The notes under the pieces: generated by a model
Databases searched by the model: none
Told to the model about the DNA's origin: nothing
The model's input: the letters and a program-made list of their open reading frames with translations, nothing else
Translations under genes and position numbers: made by a program
Part shown: in pieces, positions 24,651 to 33,908 of the stretch
Numbering within the stretch: position 1 is the first letter of the stretch
Layout of the letters: every line of letters starts with the position of its first letter
DNA from: Citreimonas salinaria
Lineage (GTDB): Bacteria; Pseudomonadota; Alphaproteobacteria; Rhodobacterales; Rhodobacteraceae
DNA length: 64,000 nt
Reading direction: 5' to 3'
NCBI RefSeq assembly: GCF_900107235.1
Contig: NZ_FNPF01000005.1
Span: 1-64,000 of the forward strand

Positions 24651-25415
24651 ATGGCTCTTCCCGAGTTCAACATGCGTCAGCTGCTTGAAGCTGGCGTGCA
24701 TTTCGGCCACCAGACGCAGCGCTGGAACCCCCGCATGGGCGAGTTCATCTACGGCGCGCGCAACGGCATCCACATCGTCGACCTGACGCAGACCGTCCCG
24801 ATGCTGGACGCGGCGCTGAACGCGATCCGCGAATGCGTCGCCAAGAACGGTCGCGTGCTGTTCGTCGGCACCAAGCGCCAGGCGTCGCAGCCGATCGCCG
24901 AGGCGGCCGAGAAATGCGCGCAGTACTACATGAACCACCGCTGGCTGGGCGGCACGCTGACCAACTGGCAGACCGTGTCCAAGTCGATCAACCGCCTGCG
25001 CGAGATCGACGAACTGATGGACGGCGGCGCCGAGGGCATGACCAAGAAAGAGCGCCTCAACATGGAGCGCGACCAGCAGAAGCTTCAGGCTTCGCTGGGC
25101 GGCATCCGCGAAATGGGCGGCGTTCCGGACATGCTGTTTGTCATCGACGTCAAGAAAGAAGCGCTGGCCGTCGCCGAGGCGAACAAGTTGGGCATCCCGG
25201 TCGTGGCCGTGGTCGATACCAACTGCAGCCCGTCGGGCATCGACTACATCATCCCCGGCAACGACGACGCCGCGCGCGCGATCTCGCTGTATTGCGACCT
25301 CGTCAGCCGTGCCGCACTCGACGGCATGACCGCTCAGATGGGCGCCGCGGGCGTCGACTTGGGCGCGCTCGAGGACGCTCCGGCCGAAGAGGCGACCGAG
25401 ACGCAGGGCGCCTGA
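24651..25415 (+). CDS. rpsB: 30S ribosomal protein S2
   Basis: 254 aa. The sequence is diagnostic of S2: [20 protein letters not shown] at the N-terminus, then [23 protein letters not shown] and [12 protein letters not shown]2 binds the 30S subunit late in assembly near S1. The ATG at 24651 follows GGAAAGGAAAA. The acidic C-terminal tail ([14 protein letters not shown]) is common in alphaproteobacteria. It is followed by tsf on the same strand after 91 bp, the standard bacterial order. Confidence 0.98.
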   Translation: MALPEFNMRQLLEAGVHFGHQTQRWNPRMGEFIYGARNGIHIVDLTQTVPMLDAALNAIRECVAKNGRVLFVGTKRQASQPIAEAAEKCAQYYMNHRWLGGTLTNWQTVSKSINRLREIDELMDGGAEGMTKKERLNMERDQQKLQASLGGIREMGGVPDMLFVIDVKKEALAVAEANKLGIPVVAVVDTNCSPSGIDYIIPGNDDAARAISLYCDLVSRAALDGMTAQMGAAGVDLGALEDAPAEEATETQGA

Positions 25416-25440
25416 TCGCGCACCCCATTTGATCCGGGTG

Positions 25441-25472
25441 GGCCGGCCGGTCACATCGATGAACGGCCGGCC
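25441..25472 (+). other. Intercistronic hairpin between rpsB and tsf
   Basis: GGCCGGCCG (25441-25449) pairs with CGGCCGGCC (25464-25472) around a 14-base loop, with further pairing possible outside. There is no T-run, so it is more likely an mRNA-stability or attenuation element than a terminator. Confidence 0.45.
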
Positions 25473-25506
25473 TCCGGACCCACGCATCAGTAAAGGAGAG
25501 CCTCAG

Positions 25507-26382
25507 ATGGCGATCGCAGCTGCACAGGTGAAACAACTGCGCGAACTGACCGGCGCAGGCATGATGGACGCCAAGAAGGCGCTGACCGAAACCGACGGCG
25601 ACATGGACGCCGCAGTCGACTGGCTGCGCACCAAGGGCCTGGCCAAGGCGGCCAAGAAGTCGGGCCGCACCGCGGCCGAGGGCCTCGTCGCCGTCAAGGT
25701 CGAAGGCGGCAAGGGTGTCGCGGTCGAAGTGAACTCGGAAACCGACTTCGTCGCGAAGAACAAGGACTTCCAGGACATGGTCGGCAAGATCGCCGGCGCC
25801 GCGCTGCATGCCGGCGACGTCGAGACGCTGAAGGCCGCGGAAGTCGACGGCAAGGCGGTCAACGACCTGATCACCGACAAGATCGCCACCATCGGCGAAA
25901 ACATGTCGCTGCGCCGGATGGAGAAGATCGAGGGCGAGACCGTCGTGACCTACGTCCACAACGCCGCAGCCGAGAACATGGGCCAGATCGGTGTTGTGGT
26001 CGCGATGACCGGTGGCGACGAGGCCTTCGGCCGCCAGGTCGCCATGCACATCGCCGCGGCGAACCCGCAGGCGCTGAACGCGGACTCGCTGGATCAGGAC
26101 ATGATCGAGAAAGAGCGCCAGGTTCAGATCGACATCGCGCGCGAATCCGGAAAGCCCGAGCAGGTCATCGAGAAGATGATCGAAGGTCGCATGAAGAAGT
26201 ACCTGGCCGAGATTACGCTGCTGGGTCAGGCTTTCGTGGTCAATCCCGACATGACCGTCGAACAGGCCGCCACCGAGGCCGGCGCCACGATCACCGGCTT
26301 CGTCCGGCTGCAGGTGGGCGAAGGCATCGAGAAGGAACAGGAAGACTTCGCCGCCGAGGTCGCCAAGGCGGCACAGGGCTGA
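25507..26382 (+). CDS. tsf: Elongation factor Ts
   Basis: 291 aa. EF-Ts is the nucleotide exchange factor for EF-Tu. The N-terminal UBA-like domain ([19 protein letters not shown]) is followed by the core with the EF-Tu contact motif TDFVAKN, and by a coiled-coil/C-terminal module including [16 protein letters not shown]-like sequence. The ATG at 25507 follows AAAGGAGAG. The length is normal. It is cotranscribed with rpsB and ends at a strong terminator. Confidence 0.98.
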   Translation: MAIAAAQVKQLRELTGAGMMDAKKALTETDGDMDAAVDWLRTKGLAKAAKKSGRTAAEGLVAVKVEGGKGVAVEVNSETDFVAKNKDFQDMVGKIAGAALHAGDVETLKAAEVDGKAVNDLITDKIATIGENMSLRRMEKIEGETVVTYVHNAAAENMGQIGVVVAMTGGDEAFGRQVAMHIAAANPQALNADSLDQDMIEKERQVQIDIARESGKPEQVIEKMIEGRMKKYLAEITLLGQAFVVNPDMTVEQAATEAGATITGFVRLQVGEGIEKEQEDFAAEVAKAAQG

Positions 26383-26419
26383 ACCTTCGACGCGCGGGCG
26401 CTTGCCTGACGGAAGTATC

Positions 26420-26455
26420 ATGGCCGCCGGAGCATCTCCGGCGGCCATTTTCTTT
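26420..26455 (+). terminator. Terminator of the rpsB-tsf operon
   Basis: A perfect 13-bp stem (ATGGCCGCCGGAG with CTCCGGCGGCCAT) closed by a CAT loop is followed by TTTTCTTT. It lies 38 bp after the tsf stop. From here to 26634 nothing else is seen apart from a short AT-rich stretch. Confidence 0.9.
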
Positions 26456-26634
26456 GCGCGGGCGCTCGTTGGACCGTGCGAAGTCGTGGCTTGAAGTGTG
26501 GAAGATGCAAAACGCCCGAGCATCAATACGGGCAGTCTTTAGAATCAAGCGCTTGCCGATGAATGCTCAACTGCTGCACGAGATGGATCATGACGGCGTT
26601 ACCATAATACTGATTATTGGATATAAACGTGCCG

Positions 26635-26659
26635 GAAAAACCGGGCCCCGAGGCCCGGC
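26635..26659 (-). terminator. Terminator of glutaryl-CoA dehydrogenase gene
   Basis: On the minus strand CCGGGCC and GGCCCGG form a 7-bp stem with a 4-base loop, followed by TTTTT (AAAAA on the plus strand at 26636-26640). It lies 22 bp beyond the stop of the dehydrogenase gene. Confidence 0.8.
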
Positions 26660-26680
26660 TTCGTCGGTTGTCGATCGCGC

Positions 26681-27913
26681 TCAGAAGAACGCTTGCAGCC
26701 CCGTCTGCGCGCGGCCCAGGATCAACGCGTGCACGTCGTGCGTGCCCTCGTAGGTGTTCACCGTCTCGAGGTTCAGCATGTGGCGGATCACCTGGTACTC
26801 GCCCGAGATCCCGTTGCCGCCGTGCATGTCGCGGGAATGCCGTGCGATATCAAGCGCCTTGCCGCAATTGTTGCGCTTGAGGATCGAGATCATCTCGGGC
26901 GCGCCCTTGGCTTCGTCCATCAGACGGCCGACCTGAAGGCAACCCTGCAGCCCCAGCGCGATCTCGGTCTGCATGTCGGCCAGTTTCTTCTGGAACAGTT
27001 GCGTCTGCGCGATAGGCCGGCCGAACTGCTTGCGATCCAGACCATAGCTCCGCGCCGCGTGCCAGCACGCCTCGGCCGCGCCCATGACGCCCCAGGAGAT
27101 GCCGTAGCGGGCGCGGTTGAGGCAGCCGAACGGACCCTTGAGGCCTTGGACATGCGGCAGCAGCGCCTCTTCGCCGACCTCGACGCCGTCCATGACGATC
27201 TCGCCGGTGACGGAGGCGCGCAGCGACAGCTTGTTGCCGATCTTCGGCGCGCTGAGGCCCTTCATGCCTTTCTCGAGCACAAAGCCGCGGATCTTGCCAC
27301 CATGCGCCTCGGACTTGGCCCAGACGACGAAGACATCGGCGATCGGCGAGTTCGAGATCCACATCTTCGATCCCGTCAGGCGGTAGCCGCCGTCGATCTT
27401 GTCCGCACGGGTTTTCATGCCTCCCGGATCCGACCCGGCGTCGGGTTCGGTCAGGCCGAAGCAGCCGATCCATTCGCCGCTGGCGAGCTTGGGCAGGTAC
27501 TTGTTGCGCTGCTCCTCCGACCCGTAGGCGTAGATCGGGTACATCACAAGGCTGGACTGCACCGACATCATCGAGCGGTAGCCGCTGTCGACGCGCTCGA
27601 TCTCGCGCGCGACGAGGCCGTAGCTGACATAGCCGGCGCCAATGCCGCCGTATTCCTCGGGCACGGTCACGCCCAACAGACCCATCTCGCCCATTTCGGC
27701 GAAGATCGACGGATCGACGGTTTCCTTTTCGAAGGCCTCGGCGACGCGCGGCTGCAGCTTCTCCTGCGCGAAGGCGCGCGCGCCGTCGGCCAGCATGCGC
27801 TCCTCCTCGGTCAGCTGGTCGACCAGGCGGAACGGGTCCTGCCAGTCGAAGGAACCCAGATCGGGCGCGTCCTTGGCTTTCAGCGCGGGTTTCGGCGTGT
27901 TCATCTCGTTCAT
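26681..27913 (-). CDS. gcdH: Glutaryl-CoA dehydrogenase
   Basis: 410 aa flavoprotein of the acyl-CoA dehydrogenase family, which oxidatively decarboxylates glutaryl-CoA to crotonyl-CoA in lysine and tryptophan catabolism. Diagnostic segments include [52 protein letters not shown] and the catalytic glutamate region [19 protein letters not shown]. The ATG at 27913 is preceded by GGAGGATATC. The open frame to 28084 overlaps the divergent regulator and is rejected. It is divergent from a LysR-type regulator, as in other gcdH loci. Confidence 0.93.
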   Translation of the reverse strand: MNEMNTPKPALKAKDAPDLGSFDWQDPFRLVDQLTEEERMLADGARAFAQEKLQPRVAEAFEKETVDPSIFAEMGEMGLLGVTVPEEYGGIGAGYVSYGLVAREIERVDSGYRSMMSVQSSLVMYPIYAYGSEEQRNKYLPKLASGEWIGCFGLTEPDAGSDPGGMKTRADKIDGGYRLTGSKMWISNSPIADVFVVWAKSEAHGGKIRGFVLEKGMKGLSAPKIGNKLSLRASVTGEIVMDGVEVGEEALLPHVQGLKGPFGCLNRARYGISWGVMGAAEACWHAARSYGLDRKQFGRPIAQTQLFQKKLADMQTEIALGLQGCLQVGRLMDEAKGAPEMISILKRNNCGKALDIARHSRDMHGGNGISGEYQVIRHMLNLETVNTYEGTHDVHALILGRAQTGLQAFF

Positions 27914-27943
27914 GATATCCTCCAGTCGTCGCGCGCACTTTAC

Positions 27944-27985
27944 CTTGCAATCCGCGAATGGAAAAACGAATTTTCCGCATGCAAG
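27944..27985. promoter_or_regulatory. Nested inverted repeats between gcdH and its LysR regulator
   Basis: An outer pair, CTTGCA (27944-27949) with TGCAAG (27980-27985), encloses GGAAAA (27960-27965) with TTTTCC (27971-27976). The dyads lie in the 100-bp divergent promoter region and are plausible LysR-type operator half-sites. The two centres differ by about 3 bp. Confidence 0.35.
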
Positions 27986-28013
27986 CATGAGGTCAGCGCA
28001 TGAGTGAGGCGAG

Positions 28014-28916
28014 ATGAACCGCTCCCTGCCCCCGATCGCAAGCCTGCGCGCGCTCGAGGCGCTGGACCGACTGGGCAGTGCCACGGCCGCCGCGCAGGAG
28101 CTGGGCGTGACGCAAAGCGCCGTCAGTCGGCAGTTGCAGACGCTCGAGGATCACTTGGGCGCCTCGCTGTTCTTGCGCGACCGCCGCGCACTGCGCCTGA
28201 CGCCGCAGGCGCGGGATTTTGCCGACCACGTGCGCGCGGGGCTGGACCGCATCGCTCAAGGCGCGCTGGCGCTGCGGCTGGCGCCGATGGGCGGCGCACT
28301 GAGCCTGGCGATATTGCCCAGTTTCGGGATGAGATGGCTGATCCCTCGGCTGCCTGATTTCGCCCGCCGGCACCCCGAGGTGACGATCGACCTCGGCACG
28401 CGGCTGCGGCCCTTCGCCTTCTCGTCCGAGGCCTTCGACGCGGCGATCCACCACGGGGCGCCAAGCGACTGGCCCGGCACGCAGCACCTTACGCTGATGT
28501 CCGACAGGTCGCGCCCCGTCGCGGCGCCGTCACTGCTGCCCGAGGGGCCGGTGAGCCTTGCACGGCTGGCACGGTTGCCGCTGCTGCACATGCAGACGAG
28601 GCCGCGCGCCTGGCAGCACTGGTTCGAGGCGCAGGGCGCGCGCCCCGGCGCCCTGCCCGGCCCGGCCTTCGACCAGTTCACGACGATGATCCAGGCCGCG
28701 CTGCACGGGCTGGGCGTGGCGCTGTTGCCGGATTACCTGACCGTGACCGAGCGCGCGAGCGGCGCGCTGGTGCCGGCGTTCGACTCAGCCCCGGTGTCGC
28801 TGGGCGCCTATCACCTAGTCTGGCCGTCCGACCGGTCGGTTTCGCCCGCGCTGGCGGCGTTCCGCGACTGGCTGGCCACCCAGGCCGAGGATGAGGACGA
28901 GACGCTGCCGCGCTGA
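28014..28916 (+). CDS. LysR-family regulator divergent from gcdH (GcdR-like)
   Basis: 300 aa. Residues 1-65 are a LysR-type winged HTH ([20 protein letters not shown], then [14 protein letters not shown]). The rest is a LysR substrate-binding domain of the GcvA branch, with FDAAIHHG and [11 protein letters not shown]. Its position, divergent from glutaryl-CoA dehydrogenase, suggests that it controls gcdH in response to glutarate or glutaryl-CoA, as GcdR-type regulators do. That function is inferred from context. The acidic C-terminal EDEDETLPR tail is unremarkable. Confidence 0.8.
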   Translation: MNRSLPPIASLRALEALDRLGSATAAAQELGVTQSAVSRQLQTLEDHLGASLFLRDRRALRLTPQARDFADHVRAGLDRIAQGALALRLAPMGGALSLAILPSFGMRWLIPRLPDFARRHPEVTIDLGTRLRPFAFSSEAFDAAIHHGAPSDWPGTQHLTLMSDRSRPVAAPSLLPEGPVSLARLARLPLLHMQTRPRAWQHWFEAQGARPGALPGPAFDQFTTMIQAALHGLGVALLPDYLTVTERASGALVPAFDSAPVSLGAYHLVWPSDRSVSPALAAFRDWLATQAEDEDETLPR

Positions 28917-28957
28917 TCCGCCTTGCGCCCGGGCCGTCGCGTTGCCACAAGCAGGGC

Positions 28958-29851
28958 ATGACTCGTGCGCCCGACATCCTGTGCATCGGCTCGGCCCTGT
29001 GGGACGTGATCGGGCGATCTCCGGCGGCGATGCGCGCGGGCTCGGACGTGCCGGGCCGGATCGCCACGGTTCCCGGCGGCGTGGCGTTGAACATCGCGAT
29101 GGCGCTCGCGCGGCAGGGCCTCCGCCCCGCGCTGCTGAGCGTGGTGGGCCGCGACATCGAGGGCGACGCGCTGATCGGGCTCTGCGACCGGCTGGGGATC
29201 GAGACGGCGCACCTCTACCGCTCGGACGACCTGCCGACCGACCGCTACATGGCGATCGAGGGCGCGGGCGGGCTGATTGCGGCGATCGCCGACGCGCATT
29301 CGCTCGAGGCCGCGGGTGCGCACATCCTGACGCCGCTGATCGGCGGCCCGCTGGGGGACGCGGAGACGCCGTATGAAGGCTTGGTCGCGCTGGACGGAAA
29401 CCTGACCGAGGCGCTGCTGGCCGAAATCGCCGTGCATCCCGCGATGGCCCGCGCCGACCTGCGCGTGGCGCCGGCCAGCCCCGGCAAGGCCGAGCGGCTG
29501 CTGCCCTTCCTGCGTGCCGGCCGCGGCACGCTCTACGTCAACCTCGAAGAGGCCGGGCTGCTGTGCCGCGACAGCTTCGAGGCCGCCGAACCCGCTGCCC
29601 TTGCGCTGCTGGCGCGCGGCGCCGCACGGGCCATCGTCACCGAGGGCGGACGCCCCTGCTGCGACGCGACGGTCGAAGGCGCCGTGACTCGCAAGCCGCC
29701 GCAGGTTCTGGTGACCCGCGTCACCGGCGCGGGCGACACCTTCATGGCCGCGCACTTGGCGGCCGAACGCGCGGGCGCGTCCCGCGAGGACGCGCTCGAC
29801 CGCGCGCTAGAGACCGCAGCCCGCTACGTATCCGGAGACCTCGTGCCATGA
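28958..29851 (+). CDS. psuK: PfkB-family kinase, pseudouridine kinase
   Basis: 297 aa. PfkB signatures are PGGVALNIAMALARQG near residue 40 and the C-terminal VTRVTGAGDTFMAAHLAAE with catalytic Asp in GAGD. The stop overlaps the ATG of psuG (ATGA), and the pairing with psuG identifies the substrate as pseudouridine, phosphorylated to pseudouridine 5'-phosphate for salvage of uracil from degraded RNA. The N-terminal ILCIGSALWDVIG is typical. The ATG at 28958 has only a weak ribosome binding site. Confidence 0.85.
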   Translation: MTRAPDILCIGSALWDVIGRSPAAMRAGSDVPGRIATVPGGVALNIAMALARQGLRPALLSVVGRDIEGDALIGLCDRLGIETAHLYRSDDLPTDRYMAIEGAGGLIAAIADAHSLEAAGAHILTPLIGGPLGDAETPYEGLVALDGNLTEALLAEIAVHPAMARADLRVAPASPGKAERLLPFLRAGRGTLYVNLEEAGLLCRDSFEAAEPAALALLARGAARAIVTEGGRPCCDATVEGAVTRKPPQVLVTRVTGAGDTFMAAHLAAERAGASREDALDRALETAARYVSGDLVP

Positions 29852-30783
29852 CCCAGACCGACCCCGCCGCCCTACCCCTTCTGTCCGCGCCGGTCCGCGA
29901 CGCGCTGGAGAGCTGCCGCCCGGTCGTGGCGCTGGAATCGACGATCATCACCCACGGCATGCCGCGGCCGCGAAACCTGGACGTCGCGCGCGAGATCGAG
30001 GCAACCGTGCGCGACGCCGGAGCCGAACCCGCGACGATCGCGGTGATCGACGGCACGCTGTGCGTGGGGCTCGACGACGGGCAACTGGCGCACCTGGCCG
30101 AGGCGCGCCACGTGGCCAAGCTGTCGCGCGCCGACATGGCGGTCTGCATGGCCGCGGGCGGCACCGGCGCCACGACGGTCGCGGCGACGATGATCGCGGC
30201 GCGAATGGCCGGCATCGGCGTCTTCGCCACCGGCGGCATCGGCGGCGTGCATCGGGGCGCGGAATCGAGCTTCGACATCTCGGCCGACCTGCACGAGCTG
30301 GCGCAGACGCCGGTCACGGTGGTCGCGGCGGGCGCAAAGGCGATCCTCGACCTGCCGAAAACGCTGGAAGTGCTGGAAACGCTGGGCGTGCCGGTCATCG
30401 CTTTTGGGCAGGACCAGCTGCCGGCCTTCTGGTCGCGCGAGGCCGGGCTGCGCGCGCCGCTGCGCATGGACGACCCCGCCGCCATCGCGCGCGCGCACGC
30501 GATGCGCATGCGGCTGGGTCTGCCGGGCGGGCAGCTTGTCGCCAACCCGATCCCGGCCGAGGCCGAGATCGCGCGCGACACGCTGGCGCCGATCATCGCC
30601 GCGGCCAACGACGACGCGGCCGAGCACGGCATCACCGGCAAGGACCTGACGCCCTACCTGCTGCAGCGCATCTACGAGAAGACCGAGGGTCGCTCGCTCG
30701 AGGCGAACGTGGCGCTGGTGCTGAACAACGCCCGCCTCGCGGCGCAGATCGCCCGCGCCTTGAGCAGCCTGTGCCAAGATTGA
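29848..30783 (+). CDS. psuG: Pseudouridine-5'-phosphate glycosidase
   Basis: 311 aa. PsuG reversibly splits pseudouridine 5'-phosphate into uracil and ribose 5-phosphate. Family blocks are VALESTIITHGMPRPRN, TIAVIDGTLCVGL, GGTGATTVAATM, FATGGIGGVHRG and DLPKTLEVLETLGVPVIAF. The active-site glutamate (ALEST) and lysine (ARHVAKLSRAD) are present. The length is normal. It is translationally coupled to psuK, which supplies its substrate. Confidence 0.95.
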   Translation: MTQTDPAALPLLSAPVRDALESCRPVVALESTIITHGMPRPRNLDVAREIEATVRDAGAEPATIAVIDGTLCVGLDDGQLAHLAEARHVAKLSRADMAVCMAAGGTGATTVAATMIAARMAGIGVFATGGIGGVHRGAESSFDISADLHELAQTPVTVVAAGAKAILDLPKTLEVLETLGVPVIAFGQDQLPAFWSREAGLRAPLRMDDPAAIARAHAMRMRLGLPGGQLVANPIPAEAEIARDTLAPIIAAANDDAAEHGITGKDLTPYLLQRIYEKTEGRSLEANVALVLNNARLAAQIARALSSLCQD

Positions 30784-30881
30784 AGGCTGCCAAACCGCTG
30801 TCCGGCCTGGCTGTCCGACAGGCCATTGCCCGGCGCTGCGCGATTGCGTAACGCTGTGACGAACTACGCGGACCGCAGCCC

Positions 30882-31622
30882 ATGACCACTCCAATCACGC
30901 ATCCCCAAAAGCGGCGGCGCCTGCTGTCCGGCCTGCGGGCCTCGTTCCTGACCGGGATCGTGGTGATCGCGCCCGTGGGCCTGACACTGTGGCTGATCTG
31001 GGCGGTGATCGGCTGGGTCGACGGCGTCGTGCTGCCCTTCGTGCCCGACGCCTACCAGCCCGAGGGGCTGGTCAACCGCTGGCTGGGCAACACCGATCCC
31101 GCTTCGCAGGAATGGGTCACGTTCAACGTGCGCGGCGTCGGCGTGATCGTCTTCCTGGTCTTCACGCTGATCGTCGGCTGGATCGCCAAGGGGCTGATCG
31201 GCCGGTCGTTGATCCGTGCGGCCGAGGGCCTCGTCGACCGCACGCCGGTGGTACGCAGCATCTATTCGGGCATCAAGCAGATCGCCGAGACGGTCTTCGC
31301 CCAGTCCGAGCGCAGCTTCGAGAAGGCCTGCCTAATCGAGTATCCGCGCAAGGGTGTCTGGGCGCTCGGTTTCGTGTCGACCGACACGCGCGGCGAGATC
31401 GCCGCCAAGGCGGGCAAGGAAGGCGCGATGCTGTCGATCTTCATTCCCACCACGCCGAACCCCACATCCGGCTTCCTGCTGTTCCTCCCCGCCGAGGAAG
31501 TCGTGGAACTGGACATGACGATCGAGGACGCGGCCAAGCTGGTGATCTCGGCCGGGCTGGTCTATCCCAGCGCCCCCGAGGCCAAGGCCGCGGTCGAGGC
31601 GCGGCTGACGCGCGCGTCCTGA
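30882..31622 (+). CDS. DUF502 inner-membrane protein
   Basis: 246 aa. Two membrane segments are clear: residues about 22-48 (FLTGIVVIAPVGLTLWLIWA) and about 85-106 (GVGVIVFLVFTLIVGWIA). The family block PVVRSIYSGIKQIAETVF and the soluble C-terminal VWALGFVSTDTRGEI and SGFLLFLPAEEV are typical of DUF502 proteins, whose function is not established. Only 19 bp separate its stop from the convergent phoB stop, with no visible terminator between. Confidence 0.88.
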   Translation: MTTPITHPQKRRRLLSGLRASFLTGIVVIAPVGLTLWLIWAVIGWVDGVVLPFVPDAYQPEGLVNRWLGNTDPASQEWVTFNVRGVGVIVFLVFTLIVGWIAKGLIGRSLIRAAEGLVDRTPVVRSIYSGIKQIAETVFAQSERSFEKACLIEYPRKGVWALGFVSTDTRGEIAAKAGKEGAMLSIFIPTTPNPTSGFLLFLPAEEVVELDMTIEDAAKLVISAGLVYPSAPEAKAAVEARLTRAS

Positions 31623-31641
31623 ACCGCTCGGCCGCTGATCG

Positions 31642-32331
31642 TTAGCCCAGCGCGTAGCCGGCGCCGCGCACCGTGCGCAGCGGGTCATCGCCGCCATTCG
31701 CGCACAGCGCCTTGCGCAGCCGGCCAACATGCACGTCGACCGTCCGGCTGTCGACGTAGATGTCGCGCCCCCAGACCCGGTCCAGAAGCTGTTCGCGCGA
31801 CCACACGCGCCCCGGCTTTTCCATGAAGGTCGCCAGCAGGCGGAATTCGGTCGGCCCCAGCTTGAGCTGCGTGCCGTCGCGGAGGACGTGGTGCGTTTCA
31901 GAATCCAGAACGATGTCCTGGTAGGCCAGCTGCAGCCCGGCGGTCGCCGGGCGTACGCGACGCAGCTGTGCGCGCACGCGCGCCACCAGTTCCTGCACGG
32001 AATACGGCTTGACCACGTAATCGTCCGCACCGGTCTCCAGCCCGCGCACGCGGTCGCCCTCTTCCGAGCGCGCCGACAGCATGATGATGGGCGTTTCGCG
32101 GGATTCCGGACGCGCCTTGATCTGGCGGCAGACCTCGATCCCCGAGACGTTGGGCAACATCCAGTCCAGCACGATGACGTCCGGCGCTTCCTCCTCGATC
32201 AGCAGCAGGCCCTCCTCGCCGTTCTCGGCGCAGAGCACGCGGTACCCTTCGGCCCCGAGGTTGTAGGCGAGGATCTCGCGCTGCGCGGCTTCGTCCTCGA
32301 CGACCAGGACGGTCGGTCGCGTCGCGGTCAC
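31642..32331 (-). CDS. phoB: Phosphate regulon response regulator PhoB
   Basis: 229 aa. The receiver domain (1-120) has the acidic pocket E12-D13, phospho-acceptor D56 (VIVLDWMLP) and a conserved lysine in DDYVVKPYS. The OmpR-type winged helix follows, with DRVWGRDIYVDSRTVDVHVG. It activates Pho-box promoters when phosphorylated by PhoR. It is the last gene of the minus-strand pho-pst run, 4 bp after phoU, so a Pho box before pstS would also raise PhoB. Confidence 0.96.
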   Translation of the reverse strand: MTATRPTVLVVEDEAAQREILAYNLGAEGYRVLCAENGEEGLLLIEEEAPDVIVLDWMLPNVSGIEVCRQIKARPESRETPIIMLSARSEEGDRVRGLETGADDYVVKPYSVQELVARVRAQLRRVRPATAGLQLAYQDIVLDSETHHVLRDGTQLKLGPTEFRLLATFMEKPGRVWSREQLLDRVWGRDIYVDSRTVDVHVGRLRKALCANGGDDPLRTVRGAGYALG

Positions 32332-32335
32332 CGCA

Positions 32336-33076
32336 TCATGCCCCTTTGTCGTCCAGCGCAGCGCTCAGCGCCGGGTCGGTCGAGGTGCGGTCGGATTTGG
32401 TCCGGATCTCGTCGGGCTTGCGCCCCGAGGTCAGGAAAACGACCTGTTCGGCGATCGCTGTCACGTGATCCCCCATGCGCTCGATGTTCTTGGCGATGAA
32501 ATGCAGGTGCATGCAGGCGGTGATGTTGCGCGGGTCTTCCAGCATGAAGGTCAGGAACTCGCGAAACAGGGTGTTGTACATCTGGTCGATGTCGTTGTCG
32601 CGCTCGATCACGTCGATGGCCAGCTGCTCGTCGCGCTGGATGTAGGAGTCGAGCGCGTCCTTCAGCATGCGCTCGACTTCGCGGGCCATGCGCTTGATCG
32701 ACGACGACGTGCCTCCGATCGCCTGCATCTGGACCAGGACGCCCGTGCGCTTGGCCATGTTCTTCGACAGGTCGCCGATGCGTTCGAGGTTCGCCGACAT
32801 GCGCATCACCGACAGTACCACGCGCAGGTCGGTGGCCGTGGGGGCGCGGATCGCTATGACGCGCGCGGCCTCTTCGTTCAGCGCTTCCTCCAGCGCGTCG
32901 ATCGCGCTGTCGCCCTTGCGCACCCGCTCGGCCAGTTCCTCGTCGCGGGTGTCGAGGCTGCGCGCCGCGTCGCGAATCGACGCTTCGACCAGCCCTCCCA
33001 TCTTGATGATCTGCGCCTGGATCCCTTCGAGATCCCGGTCGAAGGCCGAAGAAATATGTCCTCTCAATCCGTTCAT
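32336..33076 (-). CDS. phoU: Phosphate transport system regulator PhoU
   Basis: 246 aa from the ATG at 33076, which overlaps the pstB stop. PhoU is a helical protein that links the Pst transporter to PhoR and keeps the Pho regulon off when phosphate is ample. Two repeats of the PhoU metal-binding motif are visible, including NLERIGDLSKNMAKR and NIERMGDHVTAIAEQ. An acidic/basic tail follows. The open frame to 33364 overlaps pstB and is not used. Confidence 0.96.
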   Translation of the reverse strand: MNGLRGHISSAFDRDLEGIQAQIIKMGGLVEASIRDAARSLDTRDEELAERVRKGDSAIDALEEALNEEAARVIAIRAPTATDLRVVLSVMRMSANLERIGDLSKNMAKRTGVLVQMQAIGGTSSSIKRMAREVERMLKDALDSYIQRDEQLAIDVIERDNDIDQMYNTLFREFLTFMLEDPRNITACMHLHFIAKNIERMGDHVTAIAEQVVFLTSGRKPDEIRTKSDRTSTDPALSAALDDKGA

Positions 33077-33888
33077 CAGCCGATCCGTCCCGTAATGTAA
33101 GCTTCCGTCCGGCTGTCTTCGGGATTGGTGAAGATCTTGCCGGTTTCGCCGTATTCCACAAGGTTTCCAAGGTGGAAGAACGCCGTCTTCTGGCTCACCC
33201 GCGCGGCTTGCTGCATCGAGTGCGTGACGATCACCACCGAATAATCCTGCCGCAGCTCGTCGATCAGCTCCTCGACCTGCGCGGTGGCGATCGGGTCGAG
33301 GGCCGAGCATGGCTCGTCCATCAGCAGCACCTCGGGCTCGGTCGCGACGGCGCGGGCGATGCACAGGCGCTGCTGCTGGCCGCCCGACAGGCCCGTGCCG
33401 GGCGCGTGCAGGCGGTCCTTGACCTCGTCCCAGATGGCGCCGCGGCGCAGGGCCTTTTCCACGATCTCGTCCAGCTCGGCCTTGTTGCGGGCCATGCCGT
33501 GGATTTTGGGCCCGTAGGCCACGTTGTCGTAGATCGATTTCGGGAACGGGTTGGGCTTCTGGAAGACCATGCCGACCTTGGCGCGCAGTTGCACCGGGTC
33601 GACGCGGCGGTCGTAGATGTCCTCGTCGTCGATGCAGATCGTGCCCTCGATCCGGCTGCTCTCGATCGTGTCGTTCATCCGGTTGAGGCAGCGCAGGAAG
33701 GTCGACTTGCCGCAGCCCGAAGGCCCGATGAAGGCCGTCACCATCTTGTCCTCGATATCGACCGACACGTCCTTGATGGCGTGGTTGTCGCCATAGAAGA
33801 CGTTGACGTTCCGGGCGGAGATCTTGATGTCGTTGGAAGTCACGGTTCTGCCTGTGTGCGGTGCGTCATACATGTCTATAACTTTCAT
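33076..33888 (-). CDS. pstB: Phosphate ABC transporter ATPase PstB
   Basis: 270 aa. Walker A is GPSGCGKST, the signature [14 protein letters not shown] and Walker [14 protein letters not shown], with H in [27 protein letters not shown] and [19 protein letters not shown] are PstB-specific. It energises high-affinity phosphate import with PstCA. The start is taken at 33888; an in-frame ATG at 33873 is possible. It overlaps phoU by one base and follows pstA by 20 bp. Confidence 0.97.
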   Translation of the reverse strand: MKVIDMYDAPHTGRTVTSNDIKISARNVNVFYGDNHAIKDVSVDIEDKMVTAFIGPSGCGKSTFLRCLNRMNDTIESSRIEGTICIDDEDIYDRRVDPVQLRAKVGMVFQKPNPFPKSIYDNVAYGPKIHGMARNKAELDEIVEKALRRGAIWDEVKDRLHAPGTGLSGGQQQRLCIARAVATEPEVLLMDEPCSALDPIATAQVEELIDELRQDYSVVIVTHSMQQAARVSQKTAFFHLGNLVEYGETGKIFTNPEDSRTEAYITGRIG

Positions 33889-33908
33889 GGGCGTTACCGC
33901 CAAACCGT

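Noticed and set aside
26554-26680. Possible short plus-strand peptide beginning at 26554
   Set aside because: It runs through the gcdH terminator, lacks a ribosome binding site and resembles nothing. The stretch is treated as intergenic.
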